64,000 nucleotides of DNA from Planctomycetota bacterium (lineage in GTDB: Bacteria; Planctomycetota; Phycisphaerae; Sedimentisphaerales; Anaerobacaceae), in the NCBI GenBank assembly GCA_019456195.1, contig VRUK01000006.1, positions 22,376 to 86,375 of the forward strand. Reading direction: 5' to 3'. This document shows, piece after piece, positions 28,880 to 38,000 of this stretch. Position numbers and translations under genes: made by a program. The notes under the pieces are model-generated. The model saw nothing but the letters and a program-made list of their open reading frames with translations. It ran no database searches and was not told the DNA's origin. Within the stretch, counting starts at the first letter, position 1, and each line of letters opens with the position of its first letter.

Positions 28880-28917
28880 ATTTATGCTACCCTATTCAGG
28901 TCTTTTACTTTTGTTTA
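28880..28917 (-). promoter_or_regulatory. 38-base promoter-like box, copy A
   Basis: Read on the minus strand the box contains TAAACAAAAGTAAAAGA, then CTGAATA, then a -10-like TAGCAT at 28889-28884 followed by AAAT. It matches 34 of 38 bases of the box at 63323-63360. The -10 element lies about 34 bases before the DUF2971 start, a sensible promoter distance. There is no standard -35 TTGACA. Confidence 0.55.
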
Positions 28918-29020
28918 TTTACAGCTTCAGCCTACTTTTTCTTCTTTGCACGACCTACTGATCATGAACGAAGCCTAAAAATAGTAAACGTCCTAATCAT
29001 TTTCGTGTTGATTTGCCATG

Positions 29021-29785
29021 TTAGGCATTTTGGTATAGTTCAGGATTTCTATCTCTATAATCCCAATCCTTGAGGAACTCATATGCAAGCCTCTTTATAA
29101 TTGGTAATTCTTGAGTAATTCTCTTTAAGGTTTCAATATCAACACTAATAAATCCGTGAGCGATTCCATTTCTAAGTTCATGAAATTCATTCACCTTATC
29201 TACCTGATTTGGAATCACCTTCCATGAATCACAAGAATTCCATATCTGGTCAAAACAATCACATATTTTGTTAATAATTCCATTTTGAGTTCGCGGATTG
29301 TCTTGGGCGAACTTTGAACCGAGACTTTCTAATGATGACCAATATGATAAAAATGAATCTATAGGATTTTCGCTAACCATGGCCTTTCTATACCAACTAA
29401 TAGACCTAGAAAATGTTCTTCTTTCAAGTCCTATTTCTCTGGATTGTTGAAAACAGTTTTCCCAATCATTTTTTCTTAATATTCGCTTAACATTGTCATT
29501 TACTGGTCTAAATTGAGTCCCGGATAAGCTGACATAAAGAGGTAGATTTATTAATAAACATAAATAGTCTAATGCTTGACCCACAAAATATAGAGCAGCT
29601 TCATTTGCGTCCTCTTGATTATCAGCTCTAGCCACTAGCTCAATTTTCACACCATGCTGGGCAGCAGTTACTTGAATTTTTGTCCAAAACGGATTTTCAC
29701 TTCCTTTTTTTGCATTGAATGTTGTTCTTTGCTCTACTGTTATTGGCCCAGAAACTGCCAAAGTTACTTTCCATTCAATTGGCAT
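29021..29785 (-). CDS. Protein with HEPN-like Rx4H motif
   Basis: A 254-residue soluble protein. The start at 29785 follows AAAGGAG by 5 bases; the ATG eight codons earlier is less likely. The N-terminal about 95 residues look beta-rich. The C-terminal half is helical and includes PIDSFLSYWSSLESLGSKFA (about 141-160), and ends with the motif RNGIAH at 205-210 inside FHELRNGIAHGF. This R-N-x3-H pattern is the catalytic signature of HEPN ribonuclease domains found in toxins and anti-phage proteins. A similar LRNxIAHG motif also occurs in MauJ-like and other non-toxic helical proteins, so RNase activity is an inference. It lies between a DUF2971 gene and a small membrane-protein gene on the same strand. 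Confidence 0.72.
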   Translation of the reverse strand: MPIEWKVTLAVSGPITVEQRTTFNAKKGSENPFWTKIQVTAAQHGVKIELVARADNQEDANEAALYFVGQALDYLCLLINLPLYVSLSGTQFRPVNDNVKRILRKNDWENCFQQSREIGLERRTFSRSISWYRKAMVSENPIDSFLSYWSSLESLGSKFAQDNPRTQNGIINKICDCFDQIWNSCDSWKVIPNQVDKVNEFHELRNGIAHGFISVDIETLKRITQELPIIKRLAYEFLKDWDYRDRNPELYQNA

Positions 29786-29896
29786 TGTGTCTCCTTTTTT
29801 TGAATGCATAACTATGTATATATAGTTTCCATATCATGAAAAAGCGTACCGTCTCTTCGAAGCCGTTGGCAAAGTCGGGTGTAGTGCAGCAATTTG

Positions 29897-30559
29897 TTAC
29901 GCAGATTTATCAATATATGATTTCCTTTTATGTGCGAGGAACCTGTGTGGGTCTAAAGATGCTTTACCTAAAAATAAAAATCCTATACAAGTAAGAAAGG
30001 ATAATCCAATAACAACCACATATTCCCAATTTATAGTGCCTTCAAGCCTAAATCCCGGTAGCGTTTTATACAGAAGAAAAATCCATAAAAAAGTTACATA
30101 TAAACTGATCATCTGGTTAATCTTTGATACAGAAAACTCATATGGCCCTGTTATTAAACGATAAATCGATTCTTTAATGCCCTTAGGTTTATGGCGTCCG
30201 AGTACCACTTTATACAGTGGGCCAGTTACATCATCTTCCAGCAGATCTACATGGTTTTCCCAGTTCTCATGCCATTTTTTACTTCCTTTATTCACGCAAA
30301 ACCAGCCAAAAGAGAATACTATTCCCAAGCATGCGAGAATAACAGAAAGCTCATTTTTTGTTTCTATAGATGAAGCTTGAATGGCACCGTATCCCGCCAG
30401 AGTAGCGCCGATAAAAGCCCAAAAATACGTGGCTCTTTTCCAATAAAGCTCAATCTCAAATTTTCGTATACCAAGAGCGTGCTCTAGTGCAGCAGTATAT
30501 TTCTTTTTATCGTCCTTAAAATCCTTATTGTATTGTTCTTGTGAATAATTCTGACTCAT
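29897..30559 (-). CDS. Small multi-pass membrane protein (RipA-like)
   Basis: A 220-residue protein. The start at 30559 is preferred because AGAAGGA lies 5 bases upstream; a frame extends 10 codons further. After a charged N-terminus it has IRKFEIELYWKRATYFWAFI, then four hydrophobic segments, roughly at residues 47-68, 74-92, 152-172 and 180-200. The juxtaposition of an E-I-E-L-Y-W-K-R-A-T-Y-F-W helix with paired membrane helices resembles proteins annotated as RipA-family octameric membrane proteins; this is recalled, not searched. It is the first gene of the trio with the HEPN-like and DUF2971 proteins. A membrane effector role, as in abortive-infection systems, is possible but unproven. 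Confidence 0.68.
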   Translation of the reverse strand: MSQNYSQEQYNKDFKDDKKKYTAALEHALGIRKFEIELYWKRATYFWAFIGATLAGYGAIQASSIETKNELSVILACLGIVFSFGWFCVNKGSKKWHENWENHVDLLEDDVTGPLYKVVLGRHKPKGIKESIYRLITGPYEFSVSKINQMISLYVTFLWIFLLYKTLPGFRLEGTINWEYVVVIGLSFLTCIGFLFLGKASLDPHRFLAHKRKSYIDKSA

Positions 30560-31042
30560 ACGATCCTTCTCTTTCGCACAATTAATCATTATATGCTCTC
30601 CGTATAAAAATTCATAGCCATTTCGCAGTCTTCATAACACGCCAAATTGTTTTACACATAGTCATATCTCTCGCAACAAATCCAAGATGCCTCGCTCGCA
30701 AATCTAAAGAATAATTACACTATTAACGTGAAGTTGTCAAGAACAACAGCTCATTCTTTAGCAGTTTTTCTTTGCTTTTTCGGGCTAAAAATGTTATAAT
30801 ACGTAAATATTAGCCAAAAGACTAACACAAATCGTCGTTATGCGACGAAAAATAGACATTTTCAGTTTGCCTTTTTTACAAACTGCTTAAGCACCCCGGC
30901 CAGAAGGCCAAGACCACAGGGTCAGCAGACCCAGATTCGTAAATTCTAAATCATCTGTCGTCCGTATTCAGTCGTCAATTGTAAATTTGGAACGATACGC
31001 AAAATCCTTAGGGGCCTTACCAGCCATGAGCATCGAGAATCC

Positions 31043-31080
31043 AACTTTAGCTCACTTTAGGCACTTTAGTCACTTTAGGC
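31043..31080 (+). repeat. Short tandem ACTTTAG repeat
   Basis: Four copies of ACTTTAG spaced 9-10 bases apart, directly upstream of the CAAACCCAATT repeat. It probably belongs to the same intergenic repeat block. Confidence 0.6.
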
Positions 31081-31125
31081 AATCTTTCAATTATAACATA
31101 TTTCCAGATACACTCTTTTATGCAA

Positions 31126-31360
31126 AACAAACCCAATTTCAAAAGGAGTCAAATGAGCGTAACCTCTATGATAACAACGAGATATGCAAATATGGACACT
31201 TGGTTATTCAGACAAACAAAGCCAAAACAAACCCAATTCAAACCCAATTTAACCCAAAACAAACCCAATTTAAGCCAATTTCAAAGCCAATCAAACCCAA
31301 TTCAAAGCCTGTCCTGAGCGCAGCCTGCACTGAGCTTTGTCGAAGTGTCGAATGGGCCAA
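31126..31360 (+). repeat. Intergenic CAAACCCAATT-rich repeat with TCCTGAGCG...GTCGAAG tail
   Basis: Variants of AAACCCAATT and AAGCCAATT recur about ten times between 31126 and 31306. A tail at 31309-31353 then has TCCTGAGCG followed by GTCGAAGTGTCGAATGGG. The same tail words (TCCTGAGCGGTGTCGAAGG) recur at 63751-63780. I recall such blocks as dispersed intergenic repeats in Phycisphaerae genomes that generate spurious NKPN-rich ORFs. Confidence 0.65.
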
Positions 31361-31384
31361 TTTTAGGCCATTAAATTCAACATT

Positions 31385-32641
31385 TCAAATCAAAATTCCA
31401 ACAATACACGCGGTCGTAAAACCGGCTAACGTACCGCCGACCATAGAGCGCAGAGAAAGTTGTGCAATGTCATCCCGGCGGGATGGGACAATCGCGCCGA
31501 TTCCGCCTATTTGTATGGCGACGGAGCCGAAGTTGGCGAATCCGCATAACGCGTATGTAGCAATAGTGAACGAGCGTTCACTCAACTGGTCTTGCAGTTT
31601 TACAAGGTCCATATATGCGATAAACTCATTGAGCACAGTTTTTTCACCAAGTAAAGATGAGACCTTGAGCACATCCTCAGTGCGAATGCCCATGACCCAG
31701 GCGAATGGACAGAATATCCATCCCATGATTCTCTCGAATGTCAGCGGCGCCGACACAGTTATCTCCTCAGCGGCCTCAGCACCGCGCGAAAGGTACATCA
31801 CAAGGAACTGCCCTCGCTCCAGGCCCCAATTTATCAGGGCAATAAGACACACAAAAGCCAGCACCATAGCGCCGACATTAAGAGCCAGTTTCAAACCTAC
31901 TGATGCGCCGTTGCAGGCCGCATCGATGACATTTCGGCCCTGGCGCGGCACTTCCACTCGAACCTGTCCCTTAGTTGGCGAAATCTCTCGTTCAGGCACC
32001 ATAATCTTGGCGATCACAAGCGAGGCCGGCGCAGACATAATCGACGCGGCTAACAGATGCCCTGCATCAATACCAAGACCGACATACGCCGCCATAACAC
32101 TGCCCGCAATGGTGGCCATACCTCCTGTAAGCATGGCCATAAGTTCAGAGCGAGTCATAGATTCCAGATATGGACGAACCATTAGTGGGGCCTCGGTATG
32201 TCCGAGGAAAACATTAGCAGCCGCAGCCAGTGACTCTGAGCCGGATACGTCCATCACACGCACCATGGCCCAGGCCAATACTTTGACAATCTTTTGAATT
32301 ACGCCCCAATGAAAAAGAACGGCTGTCAGACATGAAAAGAAAATGATTAAAGGCAATACGGAAAACGCAAAATAATGTTCTCGAAATCCGTCTCCAAACA
32401 AAAAGGCCGACCCCTCGTTTCCACAAGCAATAATTCCATTTACAAATCGCTTCAGCCCATCAAAGACCATGCGCCCGGGAGCTGTCTTCAGGATAAGCAA
32501 TGCAAAGACAAACTGAAACATCATCCCCGTTACGATTAGCCGCACATGAACGCTCTTGCGGTTTTCCGATAGCGCCCATGCCAGGCCCAACATCACCCAC
32601 AGTCCTAAGAAGCTAATCAGTTTGGGCGTTATATCCTGCAT
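31385..32641 (-). CDS. Concentrative nucleoside transporter (CNT/NupC family)
   Basis: An inner-membrane nucleoside:cation symporter of about 418 residues. The ATG at 32641 is chosen because AGAGGTG lies about 5 bases upstream; the frame extends 14 codons further. Around ten hydrophobic segments are visible. Family landmarks include GNEGSAFLFGDGF (gate-type region), NVFLGHTEAPLMVRPYLESM (the G-x-T-E-A-P-L substrate/cation motif), MTRSELMAMLTGGMATIAGS, and, near the end, YALCGFANFGSVAIQIGGIG (the C-G-F-A-N motif). It would import nucleosides with Na+ or H+. It is divergent from a uridine kinase and a nucleoside-kinase-like gene, a coherent salvage module. The 3' end abuts the intergenic repeat block. 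Confidence 0.93.
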   Translation of the reverse strand: MQDITPKLISFLGLWVMLGLAWALSENRKSVHVRLIVTGMMFQFVFALLILKTAPGRMVFDGLKRFVNGIIACGNEGSAFLFGDGFREHYFAFSVLPLIIFFSCLTAVLFHWGVIQKIVKVLAWAMVRVMDVSGSESLAAAANVFLGHTEAPLMVRPYLESMTRSELMAMLTGGMATIAGSVMAAYVGLGIDAGHLLAASIMSAPASLVIAKIMVPEREISPTKGQVRVEVPRQGRNVIDAACNGASVGLKLALNVGAMVLAFVCLIALINWGLERGQFLVMYLSRGAEAAEEITVSAPLTFERIMGWIFCPFAWVMGIRTEDVLKVSSLLGEKTVLNEFIAYMDLVKLQDQLSERSFTIATYALCGFANFGSVAIQIGGIGAIVPSRRDDIAQLSLRSMVGGTLAGFTTACIVGILI

Positions 32642-32901
32642 CATTTCACCTCTTTGCATAAGTCGCCGCGTGACACGGTTCAAAGTAATCTCGTAGTCAT
32701 TTGTTATTAAAAACGAGTTTTATCAAAAAGGCAATATTAAAAGGAAAAGATTAGTCGATAGAGAGATGGAAACTACGAATCTGTAAAATCCGGAGGTGAT
32801 GTGTCTGGCAATTGACGCATCGCCATAAACATAGAAATCCTTTGCTCGCACACGTCATATATATTACACTTCCTGCAGCAACAGAATTTTCGGGGCAAAG
32901 T

Positions 32902-33531
32902 ATGAAGAAAGGAATACTAATAGGCATCGCAGGCGCCTCCGGTTCAGGTAAAACATTTGTTGCTAACAGCATCATTGAAAACCTTGGATCAGATAAGGCG
33001 GTGATAATTCAGGAGGATTCATATTACAAGGATCTGTCTGATGTACTATATGAGGAGAGAGAGCGCAGAAACTTCGACCATCCCGATTCATTTGATCACG
33101 ATCTCCTGGCCAAACATTTATTGCAACTGTTGAATGGTGAGATTATTTCGCATCCCATTTATGATTATAAGCTCCACACCCGCTCGAAAGAAACAAAAAC
33201 TGTAGAACCATGCGGCTTGATTATTTTGGAGGGAATTTTGATTCTTAACAACGCGAGACTGCGAGAGCTAATGGATTATAGAGTATTTATCGACACGGCT
33301 CTGGATATCTGTTTTGTTCGTCGCTTGAAACGGGACATAGAAGAAAGAGAACGGACTGTGGATTCTGTGATTTGGCAATACACAAAAACGGTTCGACCCA
33401 TGTATCTTCAGTTTATCGAACCTTCAAAGCAATATGCAGATATCTTCATCTCCGGAGAAGGGATGAATTCAGAGGCTCTTGATATTTTGACCACCAGGAT
33501 TAATTCTCTGCTTAATAATAGAGACCAATAG
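32902..33531 (+). CDS. udk: Uridine kinase
   Basis: This cytosolic P-loop kinase phosphorylates uridine (and usually cytidine) to the monophosphate. The 209-residue length from ATG 32902 matches the 205-215 residues normal for the family; the longer frame to 32812 would add a non-homologous tail. The Walker A motif is GIAGASGSGKTFVA (about 8-21). Family landmarks are the NFDHPDSFDHDLL segment, HPIYDYKLHTR and a Walker-B-like LIILEGILIL, followed by RRLKRDIEERERT (lid). It lies 21 bases before the PfkB-type kinase and divergent from the nucleoside transporter. Confidence 0.94.
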   Translation: MKKGILIGIAGASGSGKTFVANSIIENLGSDKAVIIQEDSYYKDLSDVLYEERERRNFDHPDSFDHDLLAKHLLQLLNGEIISHPIYDYKLHTRSKETKTVEPCGLIILEGILILNNARLRELMDYRVFIDTALDICFVRRLKRDIEERERTVDSVIWQYTKTVRPMYLQFIEPSKQYADIFISGEGMNSEALDILTTRINSLLNNRDQ

Positions 33532-33552
33532 AGAGCAAATCAGGAACACACT

Positions 33553-34587
33553 ATGGCTAACAGATTTGATGAGGAGTTTATGGAGCTTGATGTATATGCT
33601 CTTGGCAATGCTTTAGTGGATATTCAGATTCAAGTTCAAAATTCGCAGTTTGCAGAACTCGGCCTTGAAAAGGGCAACAGGTACCTCACCGATCGCTACC
33701 GTCAGGAAGAGATATTGCAAAAGCTGCTCGGGCCGGACAGCCTGGAAAGTGCGCAGAAAGCGGGTAAACTGCAGACAGCCGCAGGTGGCAGCGCGGCGAA
33801 CACGATGTATGGCATTTCACAACTGGGCGGCCGGGCAGGACTCTGTGGAAAGATTGCCAACGATGGACTCGGGATTCTATATGCGGAACACATGAGGCAA
33901 TGCAGTGTTGTTTTCAAAGAAAACACGGGGCAGGGGATGACGGGGACGTGCGTTGTCCTGATCTCCGAAGACGCCCAGAGAACCATGCTTACCTGCCTTG
34001 GTGTTTCAGGTGAGATCGATTACGAAGATATTGATGAGGAACTGCTCAAGCACAGCCGGTATATCTTTCTGGAAGGATATCTTTTTGAAAGCGAATGTGC
34101 TGCCCGGACCATGCTCCGGGCGGTTGCGGTTGCCAGAAATAATGGTGTGAAGATAGCTCTGAGCGCATCCGATGCAAACTGTGTTGACCGGCACCGGGAC
34201 CTGCTCGTACAACTCATTCAGAATGATGTTGATCTGCTTTTTGCCAATACCCGGGAGGCATGGGCGCTCAGCGGCACCGATAACAACGATGCGGCTTTAC
34301 GGGTGCTTTCCAGCTGGTGCGAAGGTGTTGCCGTGACCGACGGAGAGCATGGTTCAATGCTTAGCTTTAACGGTGAGGTTATGAAGAACGCGCTGTATAG
34401 TGTGTCCGCTTTGGACACTACCGGCGCCGGCGACGCGTATGCGGCCGGGCTGTTGTACGGAATCATCAGCGGCCGTAAGAGCAGGGAAAGCGGCATGATA
34501 GCAAGTTTGTTTTCTGCCAGGGTTGTCGCGCAAATCGGACCCCGCTACAACGGCGACATACAGGCGGAGTTGAAAAAACTGCTGTAA
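33553..34587 (+). CDS. PfkB family kinase, adenosine-kinase-like
   Basis: This 344-residue cytosolic ribokinase-fold enzyme probably phosphorylates adenosine or a related nucleoside. The N-terminal GNALVDIQIQV and the GGSAANTMYGISQLGGRAG segment are the usual PfkB substrate-binding elements. The C-terminal DTTGAGDAYAAGLLYGI holds the anion hole and catalytic base (the second Asp). AGGAA lies 8 bases before the ATG; a second Met at codon 10 could also start it. It is co-directional with uridine kinase (21 bases) and opposite the nucleoside transporter, which favours a nucleoside substrate over a sugar. Confidence 0.9.
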   Translation: MANRFDEEFMELDVYALGNALVDIQIQVQNSQFAELGLEKGNRYLTDRYRQEEILQKLLGPDSLESAQKAGKLQTAAGGSAANTMYGISQLGGRAGLCGKIANDGLGILYAEHMRQCSVVFKENTGQGMTGTCVVLISEDAQRTMLTCLGVSGEIDYEDIDEELLKHSRYIFLEGYLFESECAARTMLRAVAVARNNGVKIALSASDANCVDRHRDLLVQLIQNDVDLLFANTREAWALSGTDNNDAALRVLSSWCEGVAVTDGEHGSMLSFNGEVMKNALYSVSALDTTGAGDAYAAGLLYGIISGRKSRESGMIASLFSARVVAQIGPRYNGDIQAELKKLL

Positions 34588-34628
34588 CGTACAGGAGTAT
34601 CATACATCAGCTATTGTCTATGTTCTAA

Positions 34629-37600
34629 TCACCTCTTGAAATCAGCAATTTGCACAGTAACGGGGCCAAGCAAACCGGATTTCAATAGAGGTGATTTCAT
34701 TTTACCAAAACGCTTTGTTGTAAAGGTATAACGGCCGGCCGGCCACTCTTTGCCCTCAAGTAATCCCGAAGGCCACTTTACTGTTCTGACGTTAGCGTCC
34801 GGTTCCTGCTGGTCACCGAGTAAACGGTTAGTCCAGAGATTGGCCACCTCGATCTCCAGGTGATTATCCTTTGACCGTACTGCATTGGTAATCTTCACAC
34901 GCCAGGGTGCAGTCCATATAACGCCAAGGTTTTTCCCGTTAAGGCGCAGCCTGGCCAAATGATGAACAACGCCCAAGTCAAGGTAGAGTTCACCATCTGA
35001 GGGTTGAAAGTCAGGCAGGTCGAAAGACCTCCTGTAGGTCGCGAGACCCGAGTAATATTTAATACCGCGTTCACTACGTTGCGTCCAGTCCTCAAGTTCG
35101 TTGAACTCGATATTTTTCGGGCCGCCCCACTCAGTATCAAAAGAAACATCCCAGGGGCCATTCACTACAGCTATAGGCTTGAGTCGCGGGAAGTTTGTCT
35201 CATGCAAAACATTGCTCGGCTGCTCTGCCTGCGTGCGTGAAAAGACCACAAAGAAGCTCTCGTAAGGTTCAAAACGCATAGGAATCGTGGTCCGTCCATT
35301 TTCATAATAAGAATATTGCGTAAGACTGCGCATATCTCCTGTAACCGGAATCCACAGTTCGGGTTGGTCGCTGCCGTCCCTGAATGTGCAATCCACTTCA
35401 ATTGCATCGAGGCTTTTATTGGCAATGAAATAAATATCGTGGTTTTTTGTCTGGCGATGCGTGTAGCGGACCGGTCCGGTAGCGTTGAAATCCTCCGGCA
35501 CGTCCATTTTAGCCAGCAGTTCGGCAGTAGCTTCATAGCTGGGATACAATTCGTTTTCTGACCTTGAAAATGGACCACCCCAATAAATCCGACCCTTCCC
35601 GTATTTGCGCTCCGTGAGCGTTGCGGGTGCATCTAATGAACCCCAGAGACGTCGAGCGATTTTCTGCAATTCCCGGTCACACTGTGGATAGTCCATCAGA
35701 CTGGGGGACTTAAGTGGTGGATTTCCGACGATAGCAGCGCCGGCATTCACGAGTTCCTCGATTTTCCTCAGAACGGCCGGGAGCATTGTGTCAAAGCCGG
35801 ACAGAACGAGCAGACTATAGGCAGTTCCCCCGGGAAATGCAATGCGTCCGTTACGCACCTGCGCCCGCTCTATCAGTATATTCGGTGAACAGCCATCAAA
35901 AGAGTAGCCTCGTTTATCAGCTAAAACTCCATCGCCATCTAATGCGCTCATTGGGGGCTGGAAAACATGCGGCGCGCCCCCAGGAGTCAAATAAAGAACA
36001 TCAGCCACAGTTATCCCTTGTCGCAGCATATAAGAACAACGGGTGATATAACGATGATAATCCGAAACCATAGGCCACCAGGTCTGACCTCTGTCCCAGT
36101 GCACGCCATAGGGGCCCATAGTCATACCCGGACGATGTTCTTCTCCAAGTGGTTTATGGGCAAAAGTATGATAAACAAAACGATTGATTCCCATACAAAA
36201 TGCCCAATCCCCCTGATTTTTCATCGAACCGGGATACTGTTGCCAGGCTTCCTCAGACCCTGCAGTAAAAGCCTCTGCCGCCAAAATCGGACGTCCCATT
36301 GTATGCGCTACAGATGCACCTTCAATACAACTATAAGTGGTATTAAAATAACCTTCACTCCAAAATTCGCACATCGGTACATCCGCAACAGCACCCAGAT
36401 CCAAATCGGCAGTGGGATTCATATCATAAGGCTCAATAGACAGCCCTAAACCATACTTATGTCCAAGTGACTTTAAGTGTTGCGCATGGTTTTCCAGAAC
36501 CAATTCCTGCCCGGTCAGGCGCAAGTCCCACAAGAAACGTTCGGTAAGTTCAGGGCTTCCAACAATAAGCCCTGTGTAAGCCGGATAAAACACCTGTGGA
36601 TCGTAGCCCCGTCGTTTGCGAAACTCATCGCGAAAATTATGTGTCCAGTTCTGTGCTCCCATTTCCCAACTATCCATATGAAGCATCGTCCATCCGGCAC
36701 CAGTTTTTCTGTGGCCAACTTTCTTCAATAGTTTGCCAATATAATTTTCGAAATGGTCGTCAAAAGCCCTCTTAGAGAATTTATCACTTTCGAATCCGTA
36801 ACCAGGTTGTGGTGCCGGGCGAGTATTGGCTCCATTGTTGCGGCTGACAAATCGCATAATCGTCCAGTCACCAGCGGGCACTTCCCAATCCAATATTCCA
36901 TCCGGATTAAGTCGGTTAGTTAAATCGATAATTTTGTCCATATCTATACACGCCGACTTGGGCGCTGAAAGATACTCGGCCGGTGCCGGTAAATGAGGCT
37001 TAACTCCATGTGCTGAAGAGAAGGGCGCACGATAATAAATAGCTTTCTCGTCAATAAAATCGACCTTCACATCTGCTTTAGGCGTTGGATATGCCAGTAC
37101 TGCCACTTCCTCAAAATAAGCTTCTCTTTTTTCCTGCAGCTCTTTCGTGACGGTTGGAAAGTAGGGACTGCGAGGCTCAGGAACAGGTAGTCTCTTATTA
37201 AAACGGACAGGCCCTTTAACCTCAACGGAACCGGCCACTAAATGCTGCATTGACTGTTCCGGCTTAATCCAGGGGCCCCCACTACCGGTCCAACCGGGGC
37301 CACTGCCTAAAGTAATCTCAATACCCAACCGCTCAGCATCACGAACGGCATGGACAAAGAGATTTTGCCACTGTTCGCTCATGAAATCCACAGGACCGCG
37401 CGGCACACCAACATTGACTTCCAGGAAAACCAGATTACCAATACCGGCCTCTTTCATTGCTTCCAAATCGGCCGTCATTTCTTCTCGGTTCAGATTACCG
37501 TCCATGAAATACCAATATACACCTGGTCGGGCTGAATCCGGTGGATTTTGAAATCTTTTGGCAAGTTCATTGTGTTCGGGACTGTTTTCAGGCTTAATGA

Positions 37601-37712
37601 AAGCAGCTTCGCCAGATTCAATATTGTTCTTTTTCGATGACTCCGCCATGGCCAATTGAGCAAGTAACAAGACGCTCATTAAAATGACGTTCAACCGGAT
37701 AATAATTCTCAT
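34629..37712 (-). CDS. GH106 family alpha-L-rhamnosidase-like protein, secreted
   Basis: A large exported glycoside hydrolase of about 1027 residues. The ATG at 37712 follows GGAGG by 5 bases; a GTG nine codons earlier is also open. A signal peptide (MRIIIRLNVILMSVLLLAQL, then AMA) is followed by a GH106-type N-terminal domain: RFQNPPDSARPGVYWYFMDG, AMKEAGIGNLVFLEVNVG and GSGPGWTGSGGPWI. The segment MLHMDSWEMGAQNWTHNFRD, then FRKRRGYDP, is strongly family-like. The C-terminal half contains a beta-galactosidase-like jelly roll with LYLDLGVVHHLARLRLNGKN. It would remove terminal rhamnose from plant or algal polysaccharides such as rhamnogalacturonan or ulvan. It is convergent with the nucleoside kinase gene and divergent from the GH172-like gene. 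Confidence 0.88.
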   Translation of the reverse strand: MRIIIRLNVILMSVLLLAQLAMAESSKKNNIESGEAAFIKPENSPEHNELAKRFQNPPDSARPGVYWYFMDGNLNREEMTADLEAMKEAGIGNLVFLEVNVGVPRGPVDFMSEQWQNLFVHAVRDAERLGIEITLGSGPGWTGSGGPWIKPEQSMQHLVAGSVEVKGPVRFNKRLPVPEPRSPYFPTVTKELQEKREAYFEEVAVLAYPTPKADVKVDFIDEKAIYYRAPFSSAHGVKPHLPAPAEYLSAPKSACIDMDKIIDLTNRLNPDGILDWEVPAGDWTIMRFVSRNNGANTRPAPQPGYGFESDKFSKRAFDDHFENYIGKLLKKVGHRKTGAGWTMLHMDSWEMGAQNWTHNFRDEFRKRRGYDPQVFYPAYTGLIVGSPELTERFLWDLRLTGQELVLENHAQHLKSLGHKYGLGLSIEPYDMNPTADLDLGAVADVPMCEFWSEGYFNTTYSCIEGASVAHTMGRPILAAEAFTAGSEEAWQQYPGSMKNQGDWAFCMGINRFVYHTFAHKPLGEEHRPGMTMGPYGVHWDRGQTWWPMVSDYHRYITRCSYMLRQGITVADVLYLTPGGAPHVFQPPMSALDGDGVLADKRGYSFDGCSPNILIERAQVRNGRIAFPGGTAYSLLVLSGFDTMLPAVLRKIEELVNAGAAIVGNPPLKSPSLMDYPQCDRELQKIARRLWGSLDAPATLTERKYGKGRIYWGGPFSRSENELYPSYEATAELLAKMDVPEDFNATGPVRYTHRQTKNHDIYFIANKSLDAIEVDCTFRDGSDQPELWIPVTGDMRSLTQYSYYENGRTTIPMRFEPYESFFVVFSRTQAEQPSNVLHETNFPRLKPIAVVNGPWDVSFDTEWGGPKNIEFNELEDWTQRSERGIKYYSGLATYRRSFDLPDFQPSDGELYLDLGVVHHLARLRLNGKNLGVIWTAPWRVKITNAVRSKDNHLEIEVANLWTNRLLGDQQEPDANVRTVKWPSGLLEGKEWPAGRYTFTTKRFGKMKSPLLKSGLLGPVTVQIADFKR

Positions 37713-38000
37713 TATGTCCTCCAAACAGATTCCTGGCACCTGGCATTAGAGCACTTACCTCAAACATAATACCCCAACTTCAGGAAACTGTCAAAATGGG
37801 AAGTGAATAACCATCAACAATTCAATAGCTAATGATTTAATGGTATTCTCGGAGTGCCGCATCTATAAAAGTTGCAAGAATGACCGCAGAGCATTACAAT
37901 AAAAATATATGTTCGACATTATGACGAAATCAGGAATCCCGGAATTGCTGCTGCTTCGTCACGTCCGGTGATATTTCAGTCTATTTGGAAGGAGAAAGAT

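Larger units (their letters stand above)
30560..31384. other. Intergenic region with planctomycete-type repeats
   Basis: There is no credible gene in these 825 bases. The frames 30987-32297 and 31120-31317 are translations of repeats (NKPN/QTQFKP peptides) and of the antisense of the transporter. The region contains a TATAAT at 30795-30800 with no gene close downstream, a run of ACTTTAG repeats, and the CAAACCCAATT-rich repeat listed separately. Confidence 0.6.

Noticed and set aside
30987..32297. 436-codon plus-strand frame
   Set aside because: Its first third translates an intergenic repeat and the rest is antisense to the clear CNT transporter.
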